From Eublepharis macularius (Eukaryota; Chordata; Lepidosauria; Squamata; Eublepharidae): a DNA stretch of 64,000 nt. Location: contig NC_072801.1 of the NCBI RefSeq assembly GCF_028583425.1, positions 9,320,001 through 9,384,000 of the forward strand, in the 5' to 3' direction. Positions 53,075-62,599 of the stretch are shown one piece after another. The first letter of the stretch is position 1; every line of letters begins with the position of its first letter. Position numbers and translations under genes: made by a program. The notes under the pieces were generated by a model that ran no database searches, was not told the DNA's origin, and saw nothing but the letters and a program-made list of their open reading frames with translations.

Positions 53075-54260
53075 TAAATTGTATGTTCCAGCCAGCTTAA
53101 GAGGAGAAGTGTTGAAACAATGTCATGATTCCAAATTGGCTGGTCATTTTGGATACTTGAAAACATTGCATCTAGTCAAAGGCAATTTTGGTGGCCAAAT
53201 ATGAGAAAAGATATTTCTCAGTATGTATCTTCATGTCAAGTATGTATAATGGGGAAACCCAGAGGAGGGAAACCCCCCGGACTGTCCCCGGACTGTTACA
53301 ACTACTTGAAACACCCCCTAGACCATGGGCTGTGGTCTCGATGGACTTTATCACTGATCTTCCCCCATCGAAAGGGAAAACTGTAATTCTAGTGGTGGTT
53401 GATTTGTTTTCTAAGCAAGCTCATTTTGTTCGCTGCGCTACTATTCCCACAGTAAAGAAGCAGGCCACCCTCTTTATGCAACATGTGGTCAGGCTGCACT
53501 CTTTTCCAAAGAAGGTAATTTCCAACAGGGGAGTCCACTTCGTTGCCAACTTCTGGCGGGGGCTATTAAAAGTATTAGGGATTTAACAAGGACTTAGCTC
53601 CGCCCATCATCCCAAGACCAATGTGCAAACGGAGAGAACTATCCAGGTGTTAGAACAGTTCCTAAGATGCTACATCAATTATCAACAGGATAACTGGACT
53701 GATTTCTTGGTTTTTGCCAAATATTGTTATAACAACTCAATACACAGTTCCGCAGGTGCCTCCCCATTTATGGTAGCACAAGGCGACAAGGGTACAGCAA
53801 TGCCTTTTGCTCAAACCCCAAAATCTCAGCAACCAGAAGATCTGGGGGAGTGGTGGACTAACTTAATAACCCAGTGGGAGGTCATAAAAAATACTTTAGA
53901 AAAAGCCAAAGAGGATTACAAAAAGTTTGCTGACAGGAAACGATCCATCCAGTGGAAACTTCAAGCAGGAGACTTACCAAAGAACTTAAAAAACATCCAC
54001 CCAGTATTTCACTTTAGCCTGCTGAAAAAAGCTCCCCCCCCCCCGTGACAAATGGCATCCAGAGCGTGGAGCTCCCTGCCCCATCCTGGTGGATGGACAA
54101 ATACACCATGAAGTAGCCGACATCCTGGACTCCGAAATAAAATGGGGAAGACTTTTTTACTTGGTTCATTGGAAATATTTTGCTGAGAGTCACGGAGTGG
54201 GTAGAGCGCTCAAACATGAATGCTCCAAGGCTTATAAGAAAATTCCATAGACTCTACCCT
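53075..54260 (+). pseudogene. Gypsy integrase and chromodomain-like end, inactive
   Basis: The N-terminal HHCC zinc region shows CHDSKLAGHF and SCQVCIMGK. The catalytic core has the first Asp in VSMDFITDLP; the second site reads ISNRG where the family has SDRG, so the catalytic Asp is Asn. The Glu site appears in VQTERT. A stop lies near 53583 and frames shift around 53280 and 53980. The end has EVADILDSEIKWGRLFYLVHW (about 54110-54175), typical of a chromodomain, which classes the element as a chromovirus. Confidence 0.75.
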
Positions 54261-54308
54261 GACAAACCTGGCCCGTTGTGAGGGGAGCCAATCTTGGGGG
54301 AGGCAGTA

Positions 54309-54804
54309 TGTCACGTAGGCCAGCATACCTGCCATTATTGTGTTGTGCTGATTATAACTGTTTGCCAAAGTTATATTCTGTATACTGTATAGGTCATCTG
54401 AGAGTGTCTTAACTGCTAACATAAAATGCAGGAGAGCCAGTGAGGCCTCTCCATTATCTGTTGAAAATATGTACTTTCACTTTTCCAGCAAGTGTCCTTG
54501 AAGGCGAGCTGCTAGCAGCTAAGGCTGTATCTTTTCCCAGTGACTGGGATATTTTCACTTGGTGCTTCATTTAGTCTAAGCTGATCAGTTCCCATGTAAC
54601 TCCTTTGGGTTTTTGCACCAAAATGTCAACAGACCCAAAGGGCGGGAAGTTTCCCTATAATTAGTAATGCCTTTGTTTGAATTGTCACTTCTGCCAATTG
54701 CCACCTTTGTGTGAACACCTTGGACTGTATGGATCTCTAATAAAGTTGCTTCAACTGTGTGTTAACTGTGGGGAACTTAAAGGGACCTAACTGCCCCCCC
54801 ACAC
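54309..54804 (+). repeat. 3' LTR of the Gypsy element
   Basis: Begins tgtcacgtaggccagc after a purine-rich cttgggggaggcagta (polypurine-tract-like). It carries about 20 bp more than the 5' LTR near 54680 (gaattgtcacttctgccaat). The final bases differ (ctgcccccccacacaca in place of ctgccagggactgaca), so the right border is uncertain. Confidence 0.8.
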
Positions 54805-55088
54805 ACAATTTTTTTTGTAAAGTTCCAAGTATATACAGTGGCAGTGTTTGGGTCACTTTTACCTCCAGCTGCATCGAAAGGGAATATCTAGTGAGCACAG
54901 TGAAAATACAGCAAACTTACATTGTATAAGCTGTGCAGAAAAAAACAGGTTCAGTCCAGCCAAAAAAAGGAACAGGTCATAGGTGATGTGAAAAACCTCT
55001 CTACCAGGATCAATTTAACCCTCACAGTTGATTAGTAATCTACATGCAAAGGATAAGAATTGATTCAAGATCACTTTTCTTTTCAGAC
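54805..55088. other. Short upstream region of ANTKMT, no promoter recognised
   Basis: Ordinary AT-rich sequence between the Gypsy 3' LTR and the ANTKMT acceptor. No CpG island and no TATA motif. The 5' non-coding exon must lie further left, possibly beyond the transposon block. Confidence 0.4.
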
Positions 55089-58000
55089 ATGGATGCTGAT
55101 GACTTGGATCTGGGACAGCTGGCACCTACCACGTCGCATGGGAAGAGGAAAGGCTGGCACCTTTGGCAGATGGCAGCAGGCACAGGCTTAATAGTCTATG
55201 TTGTGAGGACAAAAGCATTTGGCTTCCACAGAGTGCCTTTCAGGTTACAGGTAGCTAGTTTATTGTAACTTTCAAGTTGGGCAAGGAGAAATTGTGTGTT
55301 GGAGAAAGGGGCCTACTAGAAAACAGTGAGTTGAATCCTGCAAATCTGCTCTTCCGTGGCACTTCCCTGTGACAGAAAGAGCTTTCCACTGATGTAGGAA
55401 GGTCTTCCAGGTCCACAGCATGTAACCCCATCTTTTAACCTGGCGAGAGAATAAGATTGGCTCTTCCTAATTTATCTTGTACAAGTTATTATTTAATAAT
55501 CACAGTCATGTCAAATGAAATGCCTTCATTGCTAAAAACAGTATTTACTTCATCACAAATACACACACTGCTTTGCTGTGGTAAGGTTTTTCCTGGCTTC
55601 TAGGCTGCTTGTGGAATCAGTCTCTAGTCCCTTTAGTATTGTGGTTTAGATCTTCTAGTTCTTTTGCACTGTTTCCTAATTTGCAATACGTTACTGTACA
55701 GAACAGCCACATGCCCCTGATGAGTAGGCAGAGATCTTAGAAGGTGATGCAGGCCACATAAATTAGCACGTCCCGATTCTGTGCTTGTTCGAAGGGCAGA
55801 AAGAAAATCCCTGTTCTTTGTGTACTTCATTGCTCTCTTTCCTTCAACCCAGGTGCCGTATGTACCGTCAAGTGCCAAGCAAGTGGAGAACATGATGTCA
55901 CTGCTGGAGGGACGCTCAGGGAAGCTGGTGGATTTAGGATCGGGCGACGGCAGAATTGTAAGAGTGACAAAGCACTTGGTGTAGCTAGCACCCAGCAGGA
56001 GGAAAAACCCACATATGGCTTCTCACACTCCTCTTGGGTTGAGATAATCCGCTGGATTATATCCAACAAAACCCAAATGGAGCAGTTTACAGAACAGGAT
56101 TGCCCATATCTCCTCCCTCCTGCTGCAGCCCATAGAATCCACCCCCCCTTCTGGTAGTCATGATTCCATCGTGAGCAGCGCAGGGTCTGCAGCGGGAGAG
56201 TCAGTGTCTGACTAAGATCTAAGGAGAGCCCTTGGTTCAAACCCCCATTTTGGCACACAGTTTGCTGGGGGTACTGGAGCCTGTGTATGCACTTTAGTTA
56301 TACCCCACCTTTCTCCCCAGTGGGGACCCAAGGTGGCTTACATAATTCTCCTCTCCTACATTTTATCCCCACAACAACCCTGTGAGGTAGTTTATGCCTA
56401 GAGCATGCAGCTGACATAGCTCACAGGGTGGCTGGGAGGATAAAGTGAGGGGAAAGAGAGCCACAGACACCACCCTGGTCTCTCTGGATGGATGGGATAA
56501 AAAAAGCTACTAGATAAATGAGCCAAAACAGCATGCCCCCCCCCTCCTCCCAGGAGACCCCAGTGGCTGGATACATCCCATTGCCTGTACCTCAGGACAC
56601 TTCCCTCATGAGGAATTTTCTTTCTCCTGTGCAGTTCAGTGCGTTTCTGCTATTTAGGCAAAAAAAGGATTGTGTCTTCCTTACGGTTTATATGGCTTCA
56701 GCATCAATGGGTGCCTGTCTTCAAAGGTTTACAGACTAAGTGGAAAGAGACTGTAACCCTCAGTAGGAGAGGGCTTGTAGATGGTCCACGGTTCAAGTCC
56801 TGCCCTGCCCCATTAAAAGGATCTCAGGACAGGGAAAGCTCAGAAGAGACGATTTTGGCTGTATGGCCCCAGGAGTCCAACAGTATAAAGGACGTACAAA
56901 TGGGAACAACTAATTTTCAATGATACACTTCTCACAATTACATCTCATTGTTATTTTGTTTGTACTACACTAGAGCTGAGTCTCTCTCTACATGAGACTT
57001 CTTATATGAGAAGCCAGAGGAATTAGCCGTGTCAGTCTGTAGTCGCAAAATAGTAAAGCGACCAGTAGCACCTTTAAGACTAACCAACTTAGTTGTAGCA
57101 TAAGCTTTCGGGAACCACAGCTCTCATCATCAATAAAGTTGCATCTGACTCTTACTCTTACACGAGGACACTCAAGAGAAGGGAGACGCAATGTTAGCCG
57201 GTAAGCCAAGTTTTAAAAGACAGATCAGAAGGCTTTGTTAATTTCACCTCTCTAGAGCAGGCAGAGATTGCTCCTCAGAGGGTTTATTTTGCTTTGCCTC
57301 CTAGAATGGGAGATGAAATTGACAGAGCCTTCCAGGAGGGGAAGAGGAAATAAACAAACCCTCTGAGGAGTGATATCTTCAGGCTCTAGAGAGGCGAAAT
57401 TGACAAAGCCTTCCATCTGTCTTTTAAAACTCGGTTTCCCTGCTAACATGGGGTCTCCCTTCACTTGAGCGTCCTTGTGTAAGAGGTCTCGAGTAGAGAG
57501 ACTCTTAGAGATCTCCACTAAGTATAATTTCCTGAAATCCAGAACGATGCTGTCTTCTATTTCCCCCAAACGATTGTACCTGGAAGTTGTCCAGTCACAC
57601 CCGCCCTACCCTCTAAGCACTTTCCAGCCACAGACAAAGCAACTGATTCAGGCTGTGCTTTCTAGGTAGTGGAGGCCTACAGACGAGGCTTCAGACCTGT
57701 GATTGGCTATGAACTCAATCCATGGCTGTTGCATCTGTCCAACATTCGTGCCTGGAGGGCTGGGTGTTACGGAAAGGTTTACTTCCGGCAAGATCATTGG
57801 AAGGTAAATTCTTTTGATGTGGAAAATACAGGCCAAACATCCAAAGATAATTTGAATCAGGCCACAGTACTAGGGGAGGCTTAAAAAAAACCCCTCTTTC
57901 CCCCAAAGAAATCTCACTCCTGTGTTGTAATTAGCCATAGCAGAGAGGGAAAGACAACTAAATCTTGCTGGATCTGTTTTCCTCATAACAAGAGTAAATA

Positions 58001-61000
58001 TGAAGCATCGGGTACAATGGCTGGTTTTTCCCCCCTCAAAAAACATACTGCCACCTACCAGAAGATGGAAGTTAATGATAAGGGATGGGCATTTTCATGC
58101 CCTACTTGTGAACTTCTCCCTCAAACAAGATAGAAACTATCAGTAAAAAAACCCTAAAAATTGAGTACAACCAAGTTTTTGTTACGAACTAGCATGGCAG
58201 CTGTGGTTTATGAAGCACAAGCAATAGGGTGGTGGTGGAGGAAAGTGCCCTCAAGTTTATGATTTATGGTGGCCCTGGTGGGGTTTTCATGGAAAGAGAC
58301 TAACAGAGGTGGTACAGTGAAACAAAAAGCAACACAGCTCAGCTATCCCCAGGATCCCAACCTTTTCTTCTTGTTATCCACAAGAAAACCAAATTCCCAG
58401 ACATCTATAAAGGGGGTGACAGCCACTGGCTTATAGGAGATTAGCTTGATACCCATGTTTTGCTATGGTATTTGACTACTTTAAATCCAGTTATAATACT
58501 TACGGGTATATAACATTTTTGGGTTTGCATGGGTTTTTTTTTTTTTTGAGTTGGCAATCCTAGTGAACTTTGAGGGAAAGACCCAAAAGCAACTGCATAC
58601 TGTTTAGAATGTAGGGGTGAGGACCAATCAGGCCTCATATGCAAATGACCTCTGGGGCAGGGGGAGATGAGATGTGGAATGTTGTGAACCCCAATCAGCC
58701 CTCATATGCAAATAACCTTGAAAGGCTGGCCCAATCAGGGAAGAGTGGCCAAGCTGGCAGTGGGTGGAGGTGCAAGCAAGCAGCAGCCTGCCAGCCACAC
58801 AAGTTGTATCCTTGTGGGAAAACACATTTGACCCCTTTTTACCCTCTTAGGGGGCCAATTTCTTAAAATCCCTTCTTAGAGGGTGTTTACATCATGAAAG
58901 GGAAGTTCTCCGAAAATTTCATGTTTCTAGGCCCAGGGGTTTGGGCTGGGCGTTGATGAGTCAGTCAAGACACTTGTCTTTTTATGTATATAGATATATA
59001 TAAATCAGAGAGATTCTCAGGGGATAGATTGATCAGCATAGCATCCCTCTTCTTGACATGAGTGGGGCTGGAAGAGAGCCCAGGATACTTTCCACCCATA
59101 CAGAACCATGATGAGGAACCTCCAGTTCCAGAGGCAGGCATACCCTTGACTACCAGTGACTAGGGTCCAAGAACGGGGGGAATTCACACTCAGCTCATGG
59201 ACATCCTCAGAGGTGTCTGCCTGGTCACGTTTCGAAAGAAGTTGCTGGACAAGATGAACCTCCAGCACAGGTCTTGTGTTCTTTCTTTTTCCCAAGGCAC
59301 AGCAGAGAGCCAACAAAACACATTATGTTCTGAAACCCTCACAGGCTCCCCTACGCCGCACCAGAAGTCCCGAAACAGATGGAAGAGCCTTCGGGGAGCG
59401 CACATAGTGTATCCTACAATCATTTCTTCCTGGTTGCACATGCCGTGCTGCTGCGCTGCGACTGTTGCTATCTTGCTGTATTCCAGTCTCTGGCCCTGTA
59501 GCTAGCTTGAGGGAGCCTAATGGGGTCTGGGGTGGTGCCCTGCCAAAAGAGGTGGTCATTGAGCTATCTATTTTCCTTTAAAGGCAGATCTCACTGACTG
59601 CAGCAATGTAACTGCGTTCCTGGCCCCTGGCCTGGTGAGTAAGAGCTGTTTTGAACCAACTGTTTCTATGTCTGCTAAGTAGAGAAGGAGGGATATTCAG
59701 AAGCAGGGCGCAATCTTCCCAGTGTCTTACGGACCAGTGCTCTTCGTAGATTGTATATTGTCATTGTCTTCCACCAACAAGTGAAGACTTTTTTGTTTCA
59801 TTTGGTGTATCCCCAGTAAACTCTTAATTGGCCCTCTTCCCTGGTTGTGTGTGTGTTTGTATGTTTATATGTTCTTACCGTATTTATATATATGTTTTGA
59901 ATACTATTTTAATGATATAATGTTGCTGGCTTGGGGACCCTGTTTGGTTGGAAAGGTGGCAAATGTTTCAAAATAAATAAAATAAACTACGGTTGCCTTA
60001 TTACAGTCAAGAGTCGAGTAGCACCTTTAAGACTAACCAACTTTATTGTAGCATAAGCTTTTGAGAACCACAGCTCTCTTTGTCAGATGCATCTGATGAA
60101 GAGAGCTGTGGTTCTTGAAAGCTTATGCTACAATAAAGTTGCTAAAGTCTTAAAGGTGCTACTGGACTCTTTACTATTTTGCAGCTACAGACTAACACGA
60201 CTAACTTCTGGATTTATTACAGTTAGCCACTTGTTGCAAGCAGACGAAAATATTCTCTCCAGCTCCTGCTACTGGTTCTTATCACTGGAGGCAATGTATG
60301 CTTTTGTTTGCTGTTTGGAAGTGGGCAGCCTCTGTATCAGTCTCCCCTGCAGATTTAGCTAGTACATTGTAATCCTGCCTTTCCTTTCAGCATCCTATAC
60401 ACACTTCTGTTGCCTTGTTTTATCTGCACCACCACCCCTGCGAGGTAGGCAAGGCACAAAATGAGTCAAGAGCATTGAGCTGCATGGTCAGATCCTAAGA
60501 TGACACTTAACTGCTACGCCCTGTTGGCTGTCTAGGCATTCAAAGACAGATCTAGGGATTCAGACTTCTCATGTGCATGAGAAGAGGCCCCGAGGCTCAG
60601 CAGCAGCTTTTTGCATGCAGTTCCTGTCTTCATCAGTTAAAAGGGATTTTGGAAGCAGGATTAAGTCCACAGCTAGAAGCCTGGGGAAAGGGTGGCTTGG
60701 TGAGGCAAATGCCTGGAAAAACAGACTAACTGTGAAAGAATTAACTACCGTCTTGTTTGATGTATTGTCGAAGGCTTTCACGGCCGGAGAACGATGGTTG
60801 TTGTGGGTTTTCCGGGCTGTATTGCCGTGGTCTTGGCATTGTAGTTCCTGACATTTCGCCAGCAGCTGTGGCTGGCATCTTCAGAGGTGTAGCACCAAAA
60901 GACAGAGATCTCTCAGTGTCACTCTCAGTGTCAGTGTCTCTCAGATCTCTGTCTTTTGGTGCTACACCTCTGAAGATGCCAGCCACAGCTGCTGGCGAAA

Positions 61001-62599
61001 CGTCAGGAACTACAATGCCAAGACCACGGCAATACAGCCCGGAAAACCCACAACAACTACCTTCTTGTTCTCTCTTTCACCCTCCGAGTCTGCAAGGAGG
61101 GTGAGGGAAGCCCTGAGTCCCTGTCAAGTTTCACTAACATGAACTCCCCCCCTCCCCCCCCCCCGAGTCAGGAGCCTCATTGCTCAGTGCTGATCACACC
61201 CTTTGCCCTGTAAGCCCCACTTCTTTGCACCCAGGTTGTTATTTAGGGACATGGGACTTCCGTTTGGAACTAAGGATCAATCTCCTACACACAAATGCAA
61301 AGCATTAGCAAAAGCCTGAGTCATCAATCACACACACACTCCTTTGGTCGTTCCCCTCTGCTGATGGCCAAAGGGGTATATATAACTGATTGATTAAATG
61401 CATACTATTTCATTCATTTTAACATTAGCTGGCTTTCTGCTTCGTGGAGCAGGGGGCAAGAGCAGAATCTACCCATTAGTAAAGAATAGCTATTACTGTA
61501 GAAGCACTTGACACCATCGTGCTGAAACATCACATCTGCATGTTCCATTTAGAGTGTCGCTGCTGCAGACTCGCTCCGACCAGCTGCTGAGCCTTCGGCT
61601 TTTCCCCTGACTGCAAAGTCAGCCAAAAGCAAAGAGCACCTAATTTCTGCAGAGGCTGCAGTCTGAACGCCACATTTCCCCCATCGCCCTGCACCACACA
61701 GACACATTCTCAAAAGAAAACACCCTAGAACCAGCTGCAGAGGTACTGGTGCATTTTTGGCCAGTGGGGCAAGAGAGTTGAGAGCATCAACAGTGACAAA
61801 GACGCACACCGTTAAGTCAGTCTCAGCAACCACACAACTACGAATATACTAACGGATGGCAACTTCACAAAACTAATCACAGGCAGGCCATTTTGTAAGG
61901 TGTCCCTTATAAGCACTGACTGTCTCAGGCCTGGTGAACAGCCCACTGTAGGTTGACTAAACTGTATGAGAATCTCCATCCAAAAACTGAGCCCTTAAGA
62001 GTCAATCCGAAACAATTCCCGAGTTGGCTCATCGTGGGTCACCTGAATATGAAAGTCGGAATCTGTTAAAGTTGGCATAGAATAGAAGCCTCCTGTAGCA
62101 GTTTTAAGCTTTGTCAGTTTGGAAGCTTGCTAGGTGATCTTGGGACCAGTTGCTCTTTCAACTTAGGGGTAAAAATGGAGGGGGAGAATACTGCTGTAAG
62201 CTGCTTTGGGTCCCCATTGGGCAGAAAAGCAGGGCTATAAATATCTAAACCAACAAAATAATTGCAGATGTTTGAGGCTGAAGTTATACAGAGCAGCGTT
62301 TGCTCTCCTCAGTATTTGGGTCCCTGTTGGGATTTGTTTTCAGCCAGCTTTGCTGTTGCTGTATCAACCGCTTCCCTCCTTGTCAGGTCCCCCTCCTAGA
62401 GAATAAGCTGCTTGCAGAACTGCCAGAGGACGCCTGTGTCGTGGTGGCTCGTTTCCCTTTCCTTGAATGGACACCAACTGGCTTCACTGGTGATGGTTTG
62501 GAAAGAGCTTGGGTCTACAACATCAGAGCTGTACGGCAGGCCCAACAGGGCAAAACAGAAGGAAGCCCAGCACAAGAGGCAAAGCACACTCCGCACTGA
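55089..62599 (+). CDS. ANTKMT: ANTKMT (FAM173A), adenine nucleotide translocase lysine N-methyltransferase
   Basis: Five coding exons: 55089-55250, 55853-55957, 57666-57803, 59584-59634, 62387-62599, giving 54+35+46+17+70 = 222 residues and a TGA at 62597-62599. All introns are phase 0 with AG/GT borders. Residues about 25-40 ([16 protein letters not shown]) form the N-terminal hydrophobic segment that in this family anchors and targets the enzyme to mitochondria. Exon 3 carries the SAM-binding motif [12 protein letters not shown] preceded by [18 protein letters not shown]; exon 4 carries the post-I acidic strand [11 protein letters not shown]. The family trimethylates one lysine of the mitochondrial ADP/ATP carrier. 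The paralogue ATPSCKMT shares the core, but the RAWRAGC and W-V-Y-N C-terminal features fit ANTKMT better. The ATG at 55089 lies two bases after a splice acceptor (tttcag at 55081-55086), so a non-coding 5' exon upstream is expected but was not found. Confidence 0.93.
56180..56460. mobile_element. SINE fragments in ANTKMT intron after exon 3 (two orientations)
   Basis: A head fragment on the plus strand (gttcaaacccccattttggc) is followed by an antisense tail piece (taccccacctttctccccag, ccacaacaaccctgtgaggt). Probably two overlapping tRNA-type SINE insertions. Confidence 0.5.
57010..57150 (+). repeat. Half of a foldback element of the ccagtagcacc family
   Basis: Phrases ttagccgtgtcagtctgtag, accagtagcacctttaagac, gtagcataagctttcgggaa and ccacagctctcatcatc match the arms at 60003-60215; only one arm is well preserved. 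Confidence 0.6.
57160..57480. mobile_element. Foldback element, long inverted arms (copy 2), ANTKMT intron
   Basis: Arms of about 125 bp: left acacgaggacactcaagaga to gcagagattgctcctcagag; right is the reverse complement with scattered mismatches (gagtgatatcttcaggctct to cttgagcgtccttgtgt). Same family as 20085-20454. The acceptor of exon 4 (57666) lies about 185 bp downstream. Confidence 0.75.
57804..59583. other. ANTKMT intron 4; SINE remnant and octamer/CCAAT cluster
   Basis: An antisense 5S-SINE tail fragment lies at about 58228-58320 (gtggggttttcatggaaaga). At 58621-58740 two near-identical 27-bp segments each join ccaatcag to atgcaaat (octamer at 58639-58646 and 58706-58713), and a third ccaatca follows at about 58729. 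The rest has no recognised feature. Confidence 0.5.
60003..60215. mobile_element. Foldback element of the ccagtagcacc family, near-closed hairpin
   Basis: Centred on the perfect palindrome cagatgcatctg near 60090. Arms of about 80 bp (gtagcacctttaagactaac ... gagaaccacagctctctttg and the reverse complement) end with cagactaacacgactaac. Lies in ANTKMT intron 5. Confidence 0.8.
60355..60535 (-). mobile_element. Degenerate antisense tRNA-type SINE
   Basis: Shows accacccctgcgaggtaggc in the middle and taactgctacgccctgttgg at the head side (minus-strand tRNA-like start). Old copy in ANTKMT intron 5. Confidence 0.5.
60797..61057. mobile_element. Near-perfect 115-bp inverted repeat with 31-bp loop
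   Basis: Left arm 60797-60911 (gttgttgtgggttttccggg to gacagagatct) and right arm 60943-61057 are reverse complements with a single mismatch (a/g in cctgac(a/g)tttcgcc). The loop consists of tcagtgtc-type repeats. A lone direct piece gaaggctttcacggccgg precedes the left arm. Transposon-like, family not assigned. Confidence 0.88.
62115..62260 (+). mobile_element. tRNA-type SINE 3' part upstream of ANTKMT last exon
   Basis: Contains gctaggtgatcttgggacca, taagctgctttgggtcccca and a tail gcagggctataaatatcta. It lies about 125 bp before the exon 6 acceptor. Confidence 0.6.

Larger units (their letters stand above)
46985..54804 (+). mobile_element. Ty3/Gypsy chromodomain LTR retrotransposon, defective
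   Basis: 5' LTR 46985-47467 and 3' LTR from 54309 share tgtca(t/c)gtaggccagcata, gggcgggaagtttccctata and ctgtatggatctctaataaa. Gag, a zinc-knuckle remnant, protease, integrase and a chromodomain-like segment are read in order, but the reverse transcriptase and RNase H are not found. The middle (about 51080-52900) holds foreign sequence, and another retroelement fragment lies at about 49029-49620. Direct target duplication was not identified, probably because the right end is altered. Confidence 0.85.
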
